64,000 bases of DNA from Agrocybe praecox (GCA_964017145.1 OZ024845.1:3286001-3350000), one strand, 5' to 3'; counted from the first letter of the stretch, positions 11,204 through 23,470 are shown. Notes: a model not told the origin generated them from the letters alone. Numbers and translations: made by a program.

Positions 11204-12465
11204 ATGCCAGTTGAGATACCCTACGAAATATTTGACATCATTCTCAGATACGTTCAAGATCATCGCAGAACACTCTTCGCATGCCGTCTCGTGTGCCAAT
11301 TCTTTTATCATTCAGTCACTCCGTGGGCCTTCAGAAGCCTCAAGATCAGCAAGCCCAGAGCATCGTCTGATGCTTCCATCAAAGAGATATCTACGCGGCG
11401 CCATCTCTCAAGACACGTCTACGAAATCGAGTTCGATGCGAGTGATTATCGTGTTGGCTCAGATGATCTTGGTCGGTATAATCTATTATTATGAAGGGTA
11501 TTTTTTGTCTCTTACGTAGAGAATCAGGTTTATCCCAGGAGCAGATCATCGAGCAATTTGTTGCCGAGTTTTCCTATTTTCCAGCTTTCCGAGAACTCCG
11601 AGAACTCGCAATCAGCTTTCCGCAACACCAAGACGAGGATGTTTTCCTCGAACAAATTAGCCTCGGGCATCCGGAGGTCAGTATTCCTATAAGCCTTGGT
11701 CGCCTTCTACAAATTAAAGTTTTTGAGGAGTGCGCTCGGCTTCATGTTAGGACCAGATTCAGGGTGCTGTTCCTCACTCTGGACAATTTATTTGCATTTC
11801 CGAACGCGGGAGTGCATGCCCATGGGTTCAACTCGTTCCTTGATTCGCTTATATCTTTGACCATATCAGTCAACACATTCGAGGTTTACGATGACGCAGC
11901 GGCTCCTTTCTATGATAGGTTCATGGAGACCACTCTCCCCGTGATTCTCAAGGCCCCATCAAGGAGTCTAAAATATCTCATATATTCAGGCGATATGAAT
12001 GCTGGCTTGGGGCTGGATGAACAGTGGGGCTCGCTCTTCTATCCTCATCTCCAGGAACTTAGTCTTGTGGAAGCCATATTCCGCAAAACAGCTGGCACCT
12101 TCGGACAACCCATATATCATCATCTCATTCAATTCGTCATCCGGCACAAAGACTCTTTGGAAGAACTGGAGCTTCGGAAGTGTGCGTGCCTCGTAACAAA
12201 TGATCAATTCACCACTCTATCATGGACAGAGGTATACACTCTTTTCAAACGGGAGTTGAATGTTCTTCTCTTTTTTGGCATCGATCCTCTCCCGGGAGTG
12301 AATGCCTCCGAGGTATATGACGGGTTCTTGCGGGAGGAACCAGATGAGATAAGATACATTAGTTCGATTGAACATTATCCCGGTGACCAAGTTGAGGACG
12401 AGCGGGCTTTGGAAAGATTACAGCGCGGTATTGATGATAGACATACTATTATTACTCATTTTTAA
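11204..12465 (+). CDS. F-box protein, unrelated to the tandem pair in sequence
   Basis: Exon 1 is 11204-11475 and exon 2 is 11520-12465, giving 405 aa. The 44-nt intron was placed at GTATAA rather than the nearby GTCGGT because only that choice keeps the frame. The N-terminus begins directly with an F-box (VEIPYEIFDIIL, then FACRLVCQFFYHSVTPWAF). The rest is an alpha/beta repeat-like region typical of fungal F-box proteins (for example HLQELSLVEAIF and LEELELRKCACL), with a short C-terminus and no acidic tail. It follows the two paralogs on the same strand, so three probable SCF receptors lie within 7 kb. Target unknown. Confidence 0.85.
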
Positions 12466-12900
12466 ACAAGTTCAGAAATGTGGTCGTATCCTGGTCATAT
12501 ACAATTTGTAGAAAGCTAGAACGAACAAAACGCAATTTGTCATGATACCATCAAGCGCAACGCGTTTGAGGTCACATGCAATTTAGGTACGCCCGTCGCC
12601 GGGAGCTATTGAGCAATTGTTAGCCGAACTGATAGTTCGCATGGATCCCGTACCTCAACATACATCCTTATCGTCGACTCCTACTTGTTCGCAGGCTACC
12701 GTGACCGTCTTACTCGCGTCCCCTCTCATCCACGTCGCTCTCCTTACCAGCTACCACCACCACCGTAAAGATAACCAGAAACGTCGAGATGTCTGTTAAT
12801 AGCCCACTGTGAGCGAGTCATTTTAAAGTACGAGAGCATTGAACAATAGCGGCTAATTCCCGGATATGCCAGTTCAGCCATTTTCTTGGTTCATATTGCA
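12466..12900. other. Intergenic region
   Basis: No gene supported. A C/T-rich stretch at about 12650-12770 probably belongs to the promoter or leader of the next gene. Confidence 0.5.
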
Positions 12901-13489
12901 ATGGAGATTCCAGTCGCTATCCAGGGAATTCTATCCCCTGCAAGCCTCCCATTTCTGCAGCTTAATAACACTGCAATAGTGTTGCTCAAGGTATATTTAC
13001 GTTTTGCCTGAAATATCCGGAGTTTGTCGTGCTGAAATACTTCTCAGCTGTACGCGTCGCTGGTTTTGGCGTCGTGCGTTACATCGCTATTGTGCTATAG
13101 TCTTCCTGGTACGTTCATGTTCACGCCACGTCAAGAGGACTCAAACTTATGGCGTACCATACGCAGAATTCCTTCCCGGCAAACGAGCATTGGCCATCGG
13201 TCTCTGCATTTACCACACTGTCTGCTCTACCGTTCTCTACCAAGCTCCTCGTTTCATTCCTCACAGCTTCGGGGCATACTTCGAACAGTAAGTCTTACAT
13301 TGCCCCTTGTTCCTTTGTCTTGAGACCAAGTTGTTAATCCCTCGTTTTTTAAATTTCAGATTGAGAATTACCCCTGAGGTTGCCTGGGGAACAGCGCATG
13401 GCATTGTGGGACTTGGTATGATAGTGTGGTGGCAGGGAACGGTTCACTTGGCCCAGATGGCAAGGGCAGCGGGACAAACTGGAAGTTAG
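12901..13489 (+). CDS. Small membrane protein, uncharacterised
   Basis: Four exons: 12901-12990, 13048-13108, 13167-13287 and 13360-13489, giving 133 aa. Introns are 57, 58 and 72 nt with GTATAT, GTACGT and GTAAGT donors, and every junction is in frame. The protein is hydrophobic, with likely membrane segments at about residues 31-50 (LVLASCVTSLLCYS), 60-75 (LAIGLCIYHTVCSTVLY) and near the end (GTAHGIVGLGMIVWWQ). RFIPHSFGAYFEQ lies between the last two. It resembles small fungal multi-pass proteins of unknown role. Read without splicing, the region looks like a frameshifted pseudogene; with introns it is intact. Confidence 0.78.
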
Positions 13490-13913
13490 AGAGGGGCGAA
13501 ATAGGAATTATTGAATCTATTGTGTATGTCTGCATGTGATGCAATTTTTCTATATGACAGAGTAATTAAAATAGGAGGGACTTGTAATTATCAACAAAAT
13601 TCAAGGACGACAAGAAGAAAGCAATGGGAGAATGACATTATGCTAGGATGGGCATCGAGTGTTGTGAGCGTAAACGTGGGGCGCGGTCGTACGAGATTCG
13701 TCAAGCGAGAAACATAACGAGGAGGTGGCAGTATGTCGAGGAAAAGGCGTCAAGGTCGTAAAGCATCAACATGAGGATGGAAAGCAGATCATTAAAAAAT
13801 TTAAGAAATAAAGATAAATCGCCGCTGGCGCACAATATAGACCACGCAGCAAAAGAGCATAGACAATGCAGAGAAACGAACACACGCTGAAGCAATTCAG
13901 ACGACTCGGAAGC
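13490..13913. other. Convergent intergenic region
   Basis: Space between two convergent genes. It is A-rich near 13790-13810. No coding or RNA feature recognised. Confidence 0.5.
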
Positions 13914-15033
13914 TCAGCGCTCAGCGCTCAGGCGTTGCTCATTTCCGTCTCGGTCTGTGAACACATACAGGACTTCACCGGGGCTATATTGTCCCCGTCG
14001 CCTTGAAGATGCCCTTGAGATTGGCTTGGAGGTTATTTCCACAGTGACAACGCGTCCCATTTCCATTGATAGTGCCAGAGCGTTCGTAATTACTGAGGGA
14101 TTGCTCATCACGTCGGCGCTGAAGGAACTTTGCATCACGCGAGGGGATACCTGGACGTGGGCCATAAGTTGGGACTGCATTCCTAGAAAAGTAAGTAAGA
14201 AGTAAGTCGATGATATATTCATTAATTTTCGCGAAGAACGTACTCGGATCACATCTTCCTATCCTCATCCTCGAAATTTCTTTCAATCCAACCTGTCCAG
14301 GAGTTGTAGGAAGGTAGGTTTTCCAAGCCATCATACCATTTTCCTCATTCTTCGGTGAGACATATCTGAACAGCACATTTTGTTTTCCAACGCCAGGATG
14401 TTCGGGTACATAGACGGATTCTTCGAACTCGTAGGAATCATACGATATCCTAGATGTCATGGCAGCCTCAGTATAGGTATAGTCGGTTTCATGTCGATAT
14501 GTCGAGTGGAATGGGAATCCAAAAGGTGAATTGGATAGGTTCCCGTGTCGTAATCGGTTGTACAAGTGGAATTTGACCGAGGTGGTTAAAGGATCGCCTG
14601 AGGAAGAGGCGAACCTCTCGTTGGTGGTAGTATTACGTGTTTTGGATGATTGTTCGTAGGAGGACCCCTCTGACTTCGAGTACGATGTGGATGATGTGGA
14701 TTTGGAAGTGTATATCGAGGAGGACCGAGACGAGGAAGAGGAAGAGGAAGAGGAGGAAGAGGAAGAATATGAAGAAGATCGTGGTGTTTTTGGGAGTGGA
14801 TTGTACGCGCTCGAAGGGGGCGATGGGTACGGGCACGTTGTTCCATACATGAGCTCTGATACCTCTGTTTGATATGTGGGCCGAGATGAAGGATAGGCAA
14901 TATAATGGTCACGGTATTGCGCCATGGAATGTGAGTGGTGCGACGTCGAATGGGAGTACGTCTCGCAATGAGATGTAGTGGAATAAGCTGAGTATGTTAT
15001 CGTTGGGATGGAAGATGGAGGTAGGAATGGCAT
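13914..15033 (-). CDS. Serine-rich uncharacterised protein
   Basis: Exon 1 is 15033-14244 and exon 2 is 14182-13914, joined across a 61-nt intron with a GTACGT donor; 352 aa. The first third is Ser/Thr/Tyr/Pro-rich, with a long polyserine run near residue 95. From about residue 150 the composition becomes that of a folded domain (VKFHLYNRLRHG, then FEESVYVPEHPG and VLFRYVSPKN). The C-terminus contains VVTVEITSKPI and EVLYVFTDRDGNEQRL. No signal peptide or membrane segment is evident. I do not recognise the domain; it is probably basidiomycete-specific. Start at MPFLPPSS is the first ATG of the open frame. Confidence 0.75.
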
Positions 15034-15678
15034 GGTAGGTCACGTCGAGAGTTCCAAGTCGTTAATTGATTACCTATAGTAATGTTATGCTAGGTGTTCT
15101 CTTCAAAGGTTTGAAAAATGGAAGGAAACGATACTGGACCTTTATATTTCGAAAGAAAAGATAGAAAATGCATAGCGCCCGTTGAATGGCCCAAGAACAA
15201 GCTGATCATATTGCTTCACAACGAAAGGTTGAAAGCAACGGAGAGGGAAGAACAAAAGGTAGGCGTTCAACGTAACGTTTAGATTCAAACCCTGTCTGGG
15301 TTGCAGAAACGGAAACAAGAAAAAAGTCGTCGTCGCCGTTTCCAAGGGCGCACAAAGATTACTCGCCAGAGAACGTGGATAGTATAAGAGGTCACATAGC
15401 GACAGAGGCTCTATTCCAATCCGGACTTCAGAAAGCAAGCTCTTGGACACAAGGGAGAATAGAGTTACCTGAGAAATCGCACTAGGCTAGACGATAGTGG
15501 AACAAAAACAAAACAAGGTTGTCTGCTAACGCCGACGCTATTTTTTGATCGCGATACATAGACAATAGCCTGGAGATTGATACGAGTCCTTTTTATAAGT
15601 AGCATTTGTGGGCGTAGTGGGTGACAGAAAAACCAACAGCGTGTGAGAATCTTTTTCATTTTAAATGTAAATTGTAAT
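15034..15678 (-). other. Upstream region of the serine-rich gene
   Basis: Probably promoter and leader of the minus-strand gene ending at 15033. No gene recognised. It ends at the TA target site of the mobile element that follows. Confidence 0.45.
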
Positions 15679-15680
15679 TA

Positions 15681-16290
15681 AGGTAGGGGTCACTAGGAAC
15701 CAGCACCCTTACCGACGACGCCGTGGGTTTTGGGCACACAGCACTTTTAATAAATATTCAAGCTAGGATAGATACATATGGATTCTATCTACGTTTCCTA
15801 GTTTTTACTTTTCAAAAATATGGTTTCAAAAAAAAGTTATTTCAAAAAAGGTAAAATTTGTCAAAAAGGTTGCAAACGTCCTAAAAGTGTATTTAAGAAA
15901 GTAATAAAAAAAAGTCGAGATTTTGACCCATACATTTTGCCCCTTACATACACATATCACGTGACAAATATTATCCAATCATTTCCAAATTAGGTATGTA
16001 ACCCAGGCGGCTCGGTTTATCAGTGCGTATGGACACGGCCTCACTGGCCCCGAGGCTGCTTGGGCAAACCGAAAATATCACGGTCATCGTACCTTACCAC
16101 TAGAGCTGGCGCAAAAACTTAGAGAAGAACACAAAAAAAATCCATCTTAAAAAAATTGTCTTAAATGCATTTTTGGTCTATTTGGGACTTCTTTTTTTCT
16201 TTCTTTTTTTTCTAGACCTCAGATTTTGCTGCTCTTGGCGCTTACATAATATGATTATGTAAGGGTGCTGGTTCCTGGTGACCCCTACCT
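15681..16290. mobile_element. Inverted-repeat element 1 (MITE-like, TA target site)
   Basis: Terminal inverted repeats of 32 bp: 15681-15712 (starting AGGTAGGGGTCACTAGGAAC) and the reverse complement of 16259-16290, with one mismatch. TA flanks both ends (15679-15680 and 16291-16292), as expected for TA-targeting DNA transposons such as Tc1/mariner. The 610-bp element is A/T-rich inside (AAAAAAGT runs) and has no open frame long enough for a transposase, so it is non-autonomous. The near-perfect repeats suggest fairly recent insertion. Confidence 0.85.
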
Positions 16291-16292
16291 TA

Positions 16293-17099
16293 CACGGCGG
16301 GCGCCGATACTGGTATACAGCCTAATATATACCGGTCGCGTGTATATATTGACGTATTTCCGAGATACAGGTATCAGCCATACTGTATATGGGAAGCCCG
16401 AGCCTATATCTTCGACATACAGGTTAATAACAAGAAATCCTATTTCCGAGATGAGGCACCACCGAACAATCTCTAGAATTGTTTACAGGACCTTTTCTAA
16501 TGGGTCACAACAAGATTCATTGTGACACAATGCGCAAAGACTGTAACCTCGCCGACGCCCGGCACGCCGCGTATGCCACTCATCCGACGTCGATGTTGTG
16601 CTCGACGTTGGTAATAGTGGTGGATCAAATTGGTGGGCCGCTCGTAGTCCGCAGAGCAGCAGTTTCGCCGTGTCCTAGGATGTCCACCAATTGTGCCAGG
16701 CTCCCATGAGTGTCCGATAGCGTCCTTCGACATTACTCTTCAGCACAGGTGAGCCTTAATCGCTTCGGCATTAGTTACTCCTGGAGCAACATTGCGTCGG
16801 GGATGGGTGCCGTAATGAATGGCCCGCTTGCTCAACATCGTCGACAACGTGCACGAAGCAGCCGTTTGGGCAACTGAGCGTCGATGATGATGATGACGTC
16901 GTCAACAATGCCAACAATGTGAATACTGTGCCGACTCCGAATGCTACTGTCACGCACCAAGGTTAATTGCTCGGGGGACAGTCCCGCGAACAGTCCCGCG
17001 TATTTCAGTCTCAGAAATAACATGCCCTCGTTAATAAATACACGCGACCTATATTTATTAAGCTGTTTCTTGGAGACACAGATATCGGCGCCCGCCGTG
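16293..17099. mobile_element. Inverted-repeat element 2, abutting element 1
   Basis: Termini start CACGGCGGGCGCCGATA (16293) and end TATCGGCGCCCGCCGTG (17099). The inverted homology continues imperfectly for about 70 bp per side: GGTCGCGTGTATATATT near 16343 against its complement near 17036-17052. TA lies at both ends (16291-16292 and 17100-17101). The left TA is the same dinucleotide as the right TA of element 1. No transposase frame. Inside, near the right end, the motif ACAGTCCCGCG is tandemly doubled (16977-17002). Termini are unrelated to those of element 1. Confidence 0.8.
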
Positions 17100-17361
17100 T
17101 AATTGTTCCCGTTCCATGTTTTGTAACACATGATCTACATACGCGTCGCGTGAAGGCAATGGGACTCTGAATCCTGATGCATGATGACCCGGACCGTCAA
17201 AAGGGGTTGCCGACGTTTGTTTCTTCACACGTAGTCCTCAAGCTTGATAGAAGATAGCAGAGAAATGCTAATTTCATGTCCAGTAATTCACCGTAATGTT
17301 TAGTATGAAGAAAATATAACATTTTTGCCTATGCCAATCCCCTATCAATATGCAGCCTCAC

Positions 17362-18423
17362 TTAGCCCTTAGCGATTCTAGATATACAAGCATGAGAAAT
17401 ATCGCACATATAGATATTCAAGGTCATTTTACTCACTTCTTAAGTCCTACGCTGCTTCCGTTGAACTTGTCTTGGTCTCCTGGATTAGCCCCTGAATCGG
17501 CGTTCTGCCAGAAAGTGGCAACACTAAACACAACGCGTATTTTATTGAGGTCAAGAGCTGAAAAACAGAAAGAGAAATGTATACTCACGACCAACCAGCG
17601 GGAAGGGTACCAATGCTGGACGCGTAGTAGGCAATCCAGAGAGGGTTATTAGACCCAAATGCAGCACTGTTTCCAGTACATGTTTTCCACCAATCGGTAG
17701 TGGTATAAATCACTGAAAGAATCATAAGAGGCTAATGGATAGTGAGATTTCACTAGAAAATACCTGGGTAGCGCTTCGTGGATGCATGGTATGTGTCGGA
17801 AAAGTCTTTGATCCAGGCGACCATTTGTGCATAGGTCAGCCCGTAGCATTCGGCGCCGCTAGGATTATCTTGAACAGCGCTCGTTAGTTGGGATTTTTGC
17901 TCTGTTGAAATTGTTTTACTTACATTCAATGTCTAGGGCTCCAGGGAGTGTCTGACCATCGTCGCTCCAGCCACCTTCGTATTCCATCAATTCGTTAGCA
18001 GGGATTCGAAAGTTGAACGTTGAACTCTTATAAAAAATGATTGTTCACCTCCATGAGCAAGGAAATATTTTGCTTGAGTCGCTCCGGACGAGCTTGCAGG
18101 CCGCGCAAAGTGATATCCACCTCGAATCAACCCAGCGTTGGTCGCTCCTGTGTACTGATCAGAGAACGAGGGACTGATATATGCTAGAAAGTTTTTGTTT
18201 GTTGATAAGTCTGTATACAACATCAATGAAGTAATTACGTACTGTGTCCTTCAGTAGCCTTGATATAGGCGAACTCTACCCCATTCTTCTTGACAGTCGC
18301 CCAATTGACGCTTGGCTGGTAATTGGAAACATCAATGCCTAAGGGCATTGCACGTTTCTCGAGTATGGGCGATGCTGCAGTGACCGATGCCAACGTGGCA
18401 ATAACGCCTACCAAGAACTTCAT
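17362..18423 (-). CDS. GH25 lysozyme (Chalaropsis type), copy A
   Basis: Secreted muramidase that cleaves the MurNAc-GlcNAc bond of peptidoglycan. Seven exons: 18423-18243, 18183-18049, 17974-17924, 17868-17764, 17712-17589, 17523-17437 and 17377-17362, giving 232 aa. A signal peptide (MKFLVGVIATLASVTAA) is followed by the GH25 opening GIDVSNYQPSVNW, the KATEG glutamate, GGYHFARP and the ALDIE acidic pair, which match the catalytic surface of the family. The end reads ATFWQNADSG, then FNGSSVGLKKIAKG. The last exon is only 16 nt. The length is typical of a single-domain GH25. Intron 2 (17975-18048) contains the dispersed 12-mer. A likely tool against bacteria or for feeding on them; the family is widely thought to have moved from bacteria into fungi. 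Confidence 0.94.
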
Positions 18424-18841
18424 CCCGGGCAGCGCAAGTGCCAATGCTCAGAAGAGTGAGTCTAACTAAAGTGTATCAACCGACGAAGATATATGTTTTC
18501 GAAAATCTAAAAATAGCAGAACCGCAACGAGGTATTAATTGAGAGTCGCAGCAGGTAGTCCACGACTTACTGGCAGATTAACTAGCTTCTTCTGCGAAAA
18601 TTCTTTGTGCCCATACAGTTAGCACGCACACGCGGTGGATCTAGCGCATGATTTATCGATCAAACTACTATCATTATACTTACCTTACTTTAGGGCACAT
18701 CTTTATGTTTAATTAAAATCAGTGGCAATGGCGAAGATCATCTTTGGGGGGAATGCGGATAGGTACACGTGTAGTTACGGAGCTGCGTTAACGTGGGTAG
18801 CCCTTGATAGTGCAGCTCATGCTACATACACGTACGCAATC
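18424..18841. promoter_or_regulatory. Upstream region of GH25 copy A
   Basis: Space between tandem GH25 genes, holding the promoter of copy A and the 3' end of copy B. No confident element was identified. Confidence 0.4.
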
Positions 18842-20023
18842 TTACCCCGTCGTCATCCTAGTGCCATGTTGTAGGTTGAATGAGTGTACCAGCGGAACGC
18901 GTGAACGGTATATTACGCACCTTCTCAATCCAGATTCATTGCCGTTGAAATGGTCCTGATCTCCGGGGTTAGGGCCAGACTGAGCGTACTGCCAAAACGT
19001 AGCAAAACTTTTCACAAAAAAACAAGTCAGCCATGCATATACTCGAGAGTAAAATATGACGTACTGCCAGCCAGCAGGGAGGGGTCCGATACTGGTGCCC
19101 CAATGTGCAGCCCAGAGGGGGTTATTTGACCCGAACGCAGCGCTGTTACCTGTGCATTGCTTCCACCAGTCTGTCCCGGTATATATAACTAGTAGGAAGA
19201 GCATCATTTGATCTGTCTCTTTCTTGTCAAACAAAAATGGCACGGACCAGGGTAGCTAATTATGTATTATTGTTAGTATGGAAGATCAGCATAAGATAAT
19301 AATAATACAAGCTCACCGCTTAGTTGCTGCGTGGTATGTGTTGGAGAAATCCTTAATCCAGGAGACCATAGCAGCATGGCTTAACCCATAACATCCGGCT
19401 TATTTATTTGTTTGATTTTGTGGGCGCTTAAATATCATGGTTTAAAAAGACCGAAAAAGAGAACATACCTTCCAAATCAAGAGCGCCCGGAAGTGTCCGT
19501 CCTGCATCATATCAAAAACCTGACATTTGAAACAGATAGATATTACTTACCATCGGCGCTCCATCCACCTAGTAAGGCACGTAAGACATTGCAGTAGGGG
19601 CATCGTTTATCGTTTGGAAACTTTAACTCTAATCACTCACCACCATTAGCAAGGAAGAACTTGGCCTGCGTCGCCCCAGAGGAGCTATCTGGACGGGCGA
19701 AATGATATCCACCGCGTATGACCCCGGCCTGCGTTGCGCCCATATACTGTTTGGAGAAATATGGATTTTTGTACGCTGTAAGTTACCCATTAGAATGTAA
19801 CTCTAAGCAGGGACCAATGAGTCAAAGGTAACATACTGTGCCCTTCAGTAGCCTTGATGTATGTGAAAGCTACACCATTCTTCTTTACGGTTTCCCAGTT
19901 AACGTTCGGTTGGTGTGAGGAAACGTCGATGCCTTTTGGCATCGAGCGACGTTCCAAGGGTGTTGCGAAGGTCCCGACTGACGCCACGGCCAGTACCGTG
20001 AAGAGAGCGAGGGGAAATTTCAT
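18842..20023 (-). CDS. GH25 lysozyme (Chalaropsis type), copy B
   Basis: Paralog of copy A, 229 aa. Nine exons: 20023-19837, 19775-19641, 19568-19551, 19501-19469, 19398-19317, 19255-19248, 19188-19065, 19007-18921 and 18857-18842. A signal peptide (MKFPLALFTVLAVASVGTFA) precedes GIDVSSHQPNVNW, KATEG, GGYHFARP and ALDLE, so the catalytic acids are kept. The 8-nt exon 19248-19255 (CTACCCTG) is required to restore Arg-Tyr-Pro-Val, which copy A codes without an intron there. Copy A's 51-nt exon 3 is split here into 18 and 33 nt. Exons of 135, 124, 87 and 16 nt are the same length in both copies. Copy B lacks five residues after the DLE motif. Confidence 0.93.
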
Positions 20024-21199
20024 TTGAAGGAGTGGAATTTGCTGTTAAGGTGTACTACGTATGCCAGATGAATGAATGTTGGGGGTGTGCTTATGGAACT
20101 TTATGATACAAGGCAAAGACAATATATATGTATCGTCTTCCATTGAACCAAAATTACCACCTTTGAGCACGGGGTTGGTTGGCAGTGCGCGTACTTATGT
20201 TATGATGATGATTCATCTGTAACTTTAATCGGCGTTTAGTTTTGAATGAGACCCTGATCAGTCACCGATGTACATGGAGCGCTCTATCCGGCGAATCATC
20301 GGTGTACAAACAAAATCAGACAGTCAAAAGTTAGACGGATGGAGAGATGAAAACGTGATGACTTCAGGAGCAGAGTCCAGACTAAGTATCCCTAGAGATC
20401 CGAGATAGCGAGTTGACTTACAGAATTCTCAAACGCGTCCCTTGAGTTTGCCAAGGGAATGATCCAGGTCGGCGATATAATCGCAGATTCAATACGCGTA
20501 AGGACCATTATTGTGCCGCTGCGCCGTTTTCTAACTTCTGGACTACTGGTGTACTTGATATTCAAACATTTCCAACGTTAGTGTTCGGTAGCTCGTATAC
20601 AGCATATTCTCAAAATTGCCCTCATTCCTTCTTTCCAGTCGATGGTGATGTCAGTAATGGTTCGCATCCACGACACGAAGGCCGAAGACAGGTATGTGGG
20701 CCCCGCAACGACATGCTTGACTCAGGCTTTACTTCTTTTGATAACCTTTAACCTGGATAGGCGTATTGCAAGTATCATGTAGCTCATGGTATGGTATACT
20801 GAAAGACTCCTACCAATTCTAAAGTCCTGCCTACGAACTATGATAAGGGTCGGAAAGAGTTTCTCTATGGCAGATTCTGCCGAGCACGAAGACATATTTG
20901 CAGGACTCAGATTATTGCAGCCGCAATCCTTCATACCCCGTTACACACTTTCTATTCTCCAACTCAGGTCAAAAATATTGCAACACTTTGAACGCTGTGG
21001 ATGGCACCCGGGCCGCCATCATATGCTCCTTTGTAACATCGGACCGTTATGACGAGATCAAATGATCTTCGGGTGTCTAATGAACACCACTCCCGGATTT
21101 GCGGGATATTGGCTTTTCTTATAAAGGGTGACGATGACTTTGCACGTAGCATTCTCGTAGCATCCAATCCACCAGTACCATCATCCAGCAAGACGAATC
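20024..21199. other. Intergenic region between GH25 copy B and the dehydratase
   Basis: About 1.2 kb between divergent genes. A TATATAT run near 20120-20130 could be a TATA element for GH25 copy B. Small open frames at 20720-21190 show no recognised similarity. Confidence 0.45.
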
Positions 21200-23249
21200 A
21201 TGGTTAAAATCACAGGTTTCGAGACGCATGGTGGGTTTGCTTACGATCCAACTTGGTACACAATGTAATAGTACCTCCTAACTTTTTTTTCAGATGTGCG
21301 GTTCCCTACTTCACTCACAGGGGACGGAACAGATGCAATGTAAACATCATTCTAGAATCCTCTTAATCTTACATTTTACCGACTTTTGATATTAGGAATA
21401 CCGACTGTGACTACTCCTCTGCCTACGTCGCCTTGTTCACCGACTCTGATCTCGTTGGTTATGGAATGACGTTTACGATTGGACGAGGAAACGAGATTGT
21501 GCGCTCTATGTGTACAATGAATATATAACATTACTAATTTCTTCTTTATTGGCACAAAGGTTTGTGCTGCAATCAAAGAAGTTGCCAATCGCCTAGTAGG
21601 CAAAGACACAGAGTCCTTATTCTCCGACATGGGCAAGACTTGGGAGTACATGATGGCGGATCCCCAACTCCGATGGTATGTATTATCGTATTTCTGCAGC
21701 TTGTGGTATCTCAATGATATAGTACAGGATCGGACCAGAGAAGGGTGTTATTCATATTGCGTCTGGAGCAGTCAACAACGCTCTATGGGACATGTACGCT
21801 CGTTCGCGTAAAAAACCTCTCTGGAAGCTTGTGGTAGATTTCACACCAGTAAGTATTCCCATGTATCCATTTTTAAAATATTAAATGGCTGATGTCTTTA
21901 TTTTTATTCTTGAAAGGAAGAGCTGGTGCGCTCGGCAGCGTTCAGATATATCTCCGACGCTATCACGAAGGAAGAAGCTCTAGCTATGTTGAAGGAGAAG
22001 GAAGCCGGCAAGAAACAGCGTGAAGAGGAGGTTAAACGATTAGGGTAAGTGGCGATATATTATTATTAAAGAGATCTATTGATTCCTGGATAGTTACCCA
22101 GCATATGTTACCTCCGCAGGCTGGCTAGGCAAGTCCTTAAAATCATCCCTCATGACCCATTTCTGCCGGCTAATATACATCCATCTTCACAGGCTACTCT
22201 GACGAAAAAGTCGCCCGCCTGACCAAAGAAGCCGTCGCACAAGGATTCAACCACTTCAAAATGAAAGTCGGGGCCGACCAGGCAGACGACCTCCGTCGCG
22301 GAAAGTTAATTCGCTCTATTATTGACGACCCACAGTACCTCCCCGCTGGAGCGGCGCCTCGTGATCCCACCAGCGAAGCTCTCAGAGGGAAGAATGCCGG
22401 CCCGACGGGGTCTGTGCTCATGATTGATGCTAACCAGGTGTGGGATGTCCAGCAGGCGATTGAGTATGTTAGAGGACTGGAAGATATCAAACCTTGGTGA
22501 GAAGAATGATTTTTTCTTTTCCTATCAGTTTTTTGACCGGAATTCTAGGTTCATCGAAGAACCAACGGCGCCCGATGATATTCTCGGACATGCAGCCATC
22601 CGTAAAGCTTTGAAACCTTATGGAATTGGGGTGGCCACTGGCGAACATGCGCATAACCGAATGGTGTTCAAGCAGCTGTTGCAAGCTGAGGCGCTTGATG
22701 TTGTTCAGATTGACTCGTGTAGACTTGCCGGTGTTAGTGAAGTCATCGCTGTCTTGCTCATGGCTGCAAAGTATGTCCTTGCGATATTTCGGTGAAATGA
22801 CGCGTAGCCCACTAAATCAACTTTGTCCTGCAGGTTTGGTGTCCCGGTATGCCCACACGCTGGAGGTGTCGGTCTATGCGAATACGTCATTCATCTAAGG
22901 TATCTAGATATCTGCTCTTTATCCTGGTGTTTCTTCGCCTGACGCCCTTCCTTGAAGCTTGATAGACTACATCTCCGTCTCTGGAACTATGGAACGCAAC
23001 GTTCTTGAGTTCGTAGACCATCTACACGAGCATTTCGTCACACCTTGCTCGATAAACGCCCAAGGAAGGTACAACGTACCTCTGAACCCAGGCGAGGGAT
23101 ACAGGCAAGTCAACAAATTCACTTGGCTTTTTTGGCGTTTAATTGACAATCCTTTCTTTAGTATCGAGATGCACAAGTCAAGTATTGCCGAATACGAGTT
23201 CCCCAATGGTTCATATTGGCAAGGAAGGAGAAATGAGGGGTCTATCTGA
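21200..23249 (+). CDS. L-galactonate/L-fuconate dehydratase (enolase superfamily)
   Basis: Removes water from a sugar acid to give a 2-keto-3-deoxy acid; in fungi this family includes the L-galactonate dehydratase of D-galacturonate (pectin) breakdown and ENOSF1-like L-fuconate dehydratases. Twelve exons: 21200-21230, 21294-21339, 21396-21498, 21560-21675, 21728-21848, 21917-22044, 22094-22128, 22193-22496, 22549-22770, 22834-22899, 22958-23104 and 23162-23249; 468 aa. Family landmarks are HDVRFPTSL, the KMKVG lysine motif, the metal ligands in [13 protein letters not shown] and ATGEH, and CPHAGGVG. Two introns are GC-AG (donors at 22129 and 23105, both GCAAGT). The exact substrate cannot be told from sequence alone. 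Cytosolic or mitochondrial; no clear targeting peptide. Confidence 0.92.
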
Positions 23250-23470
23250 CAAGTCCGAGTCGCGTCAGCTTTGGAAAATTCAAATATGTACCAAACCGTC
23301 GATTATTGTTTTATTTTTAACCTTATTAGAATTTGTTTGCATCCCTGGCGCAAAAAGCACATCTGTCGTCGGGGCTCATCTGAGGAACACACAGACAATC
23401 AATTATCGTACAATACATAAGTCTAAGATAAATACAAATAGTCTATCCAACATGGTCGAGACAAAGATAA

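Noticed and set aside
12901..13489. Pseudogene with three frameshifts
   Set aside because: Introns at 12991-13047, 13109-13166 and 13288-13359 restore a single 133-codon frame.
14633..14872. Glu-rich open frames on the plus strand and Leu/Phe-rich frames on the minus strand
   Set aside because: These are other-frame readings of the polyserine run in the 13914-15033 gene.
21200..23249. Catabolic gene cluster of dehydratase, MFS permease and alpha-galactosidase
   Set aside because: The genes are more than 20 kb apart with unrelated genes between; shared regulation is not visible.
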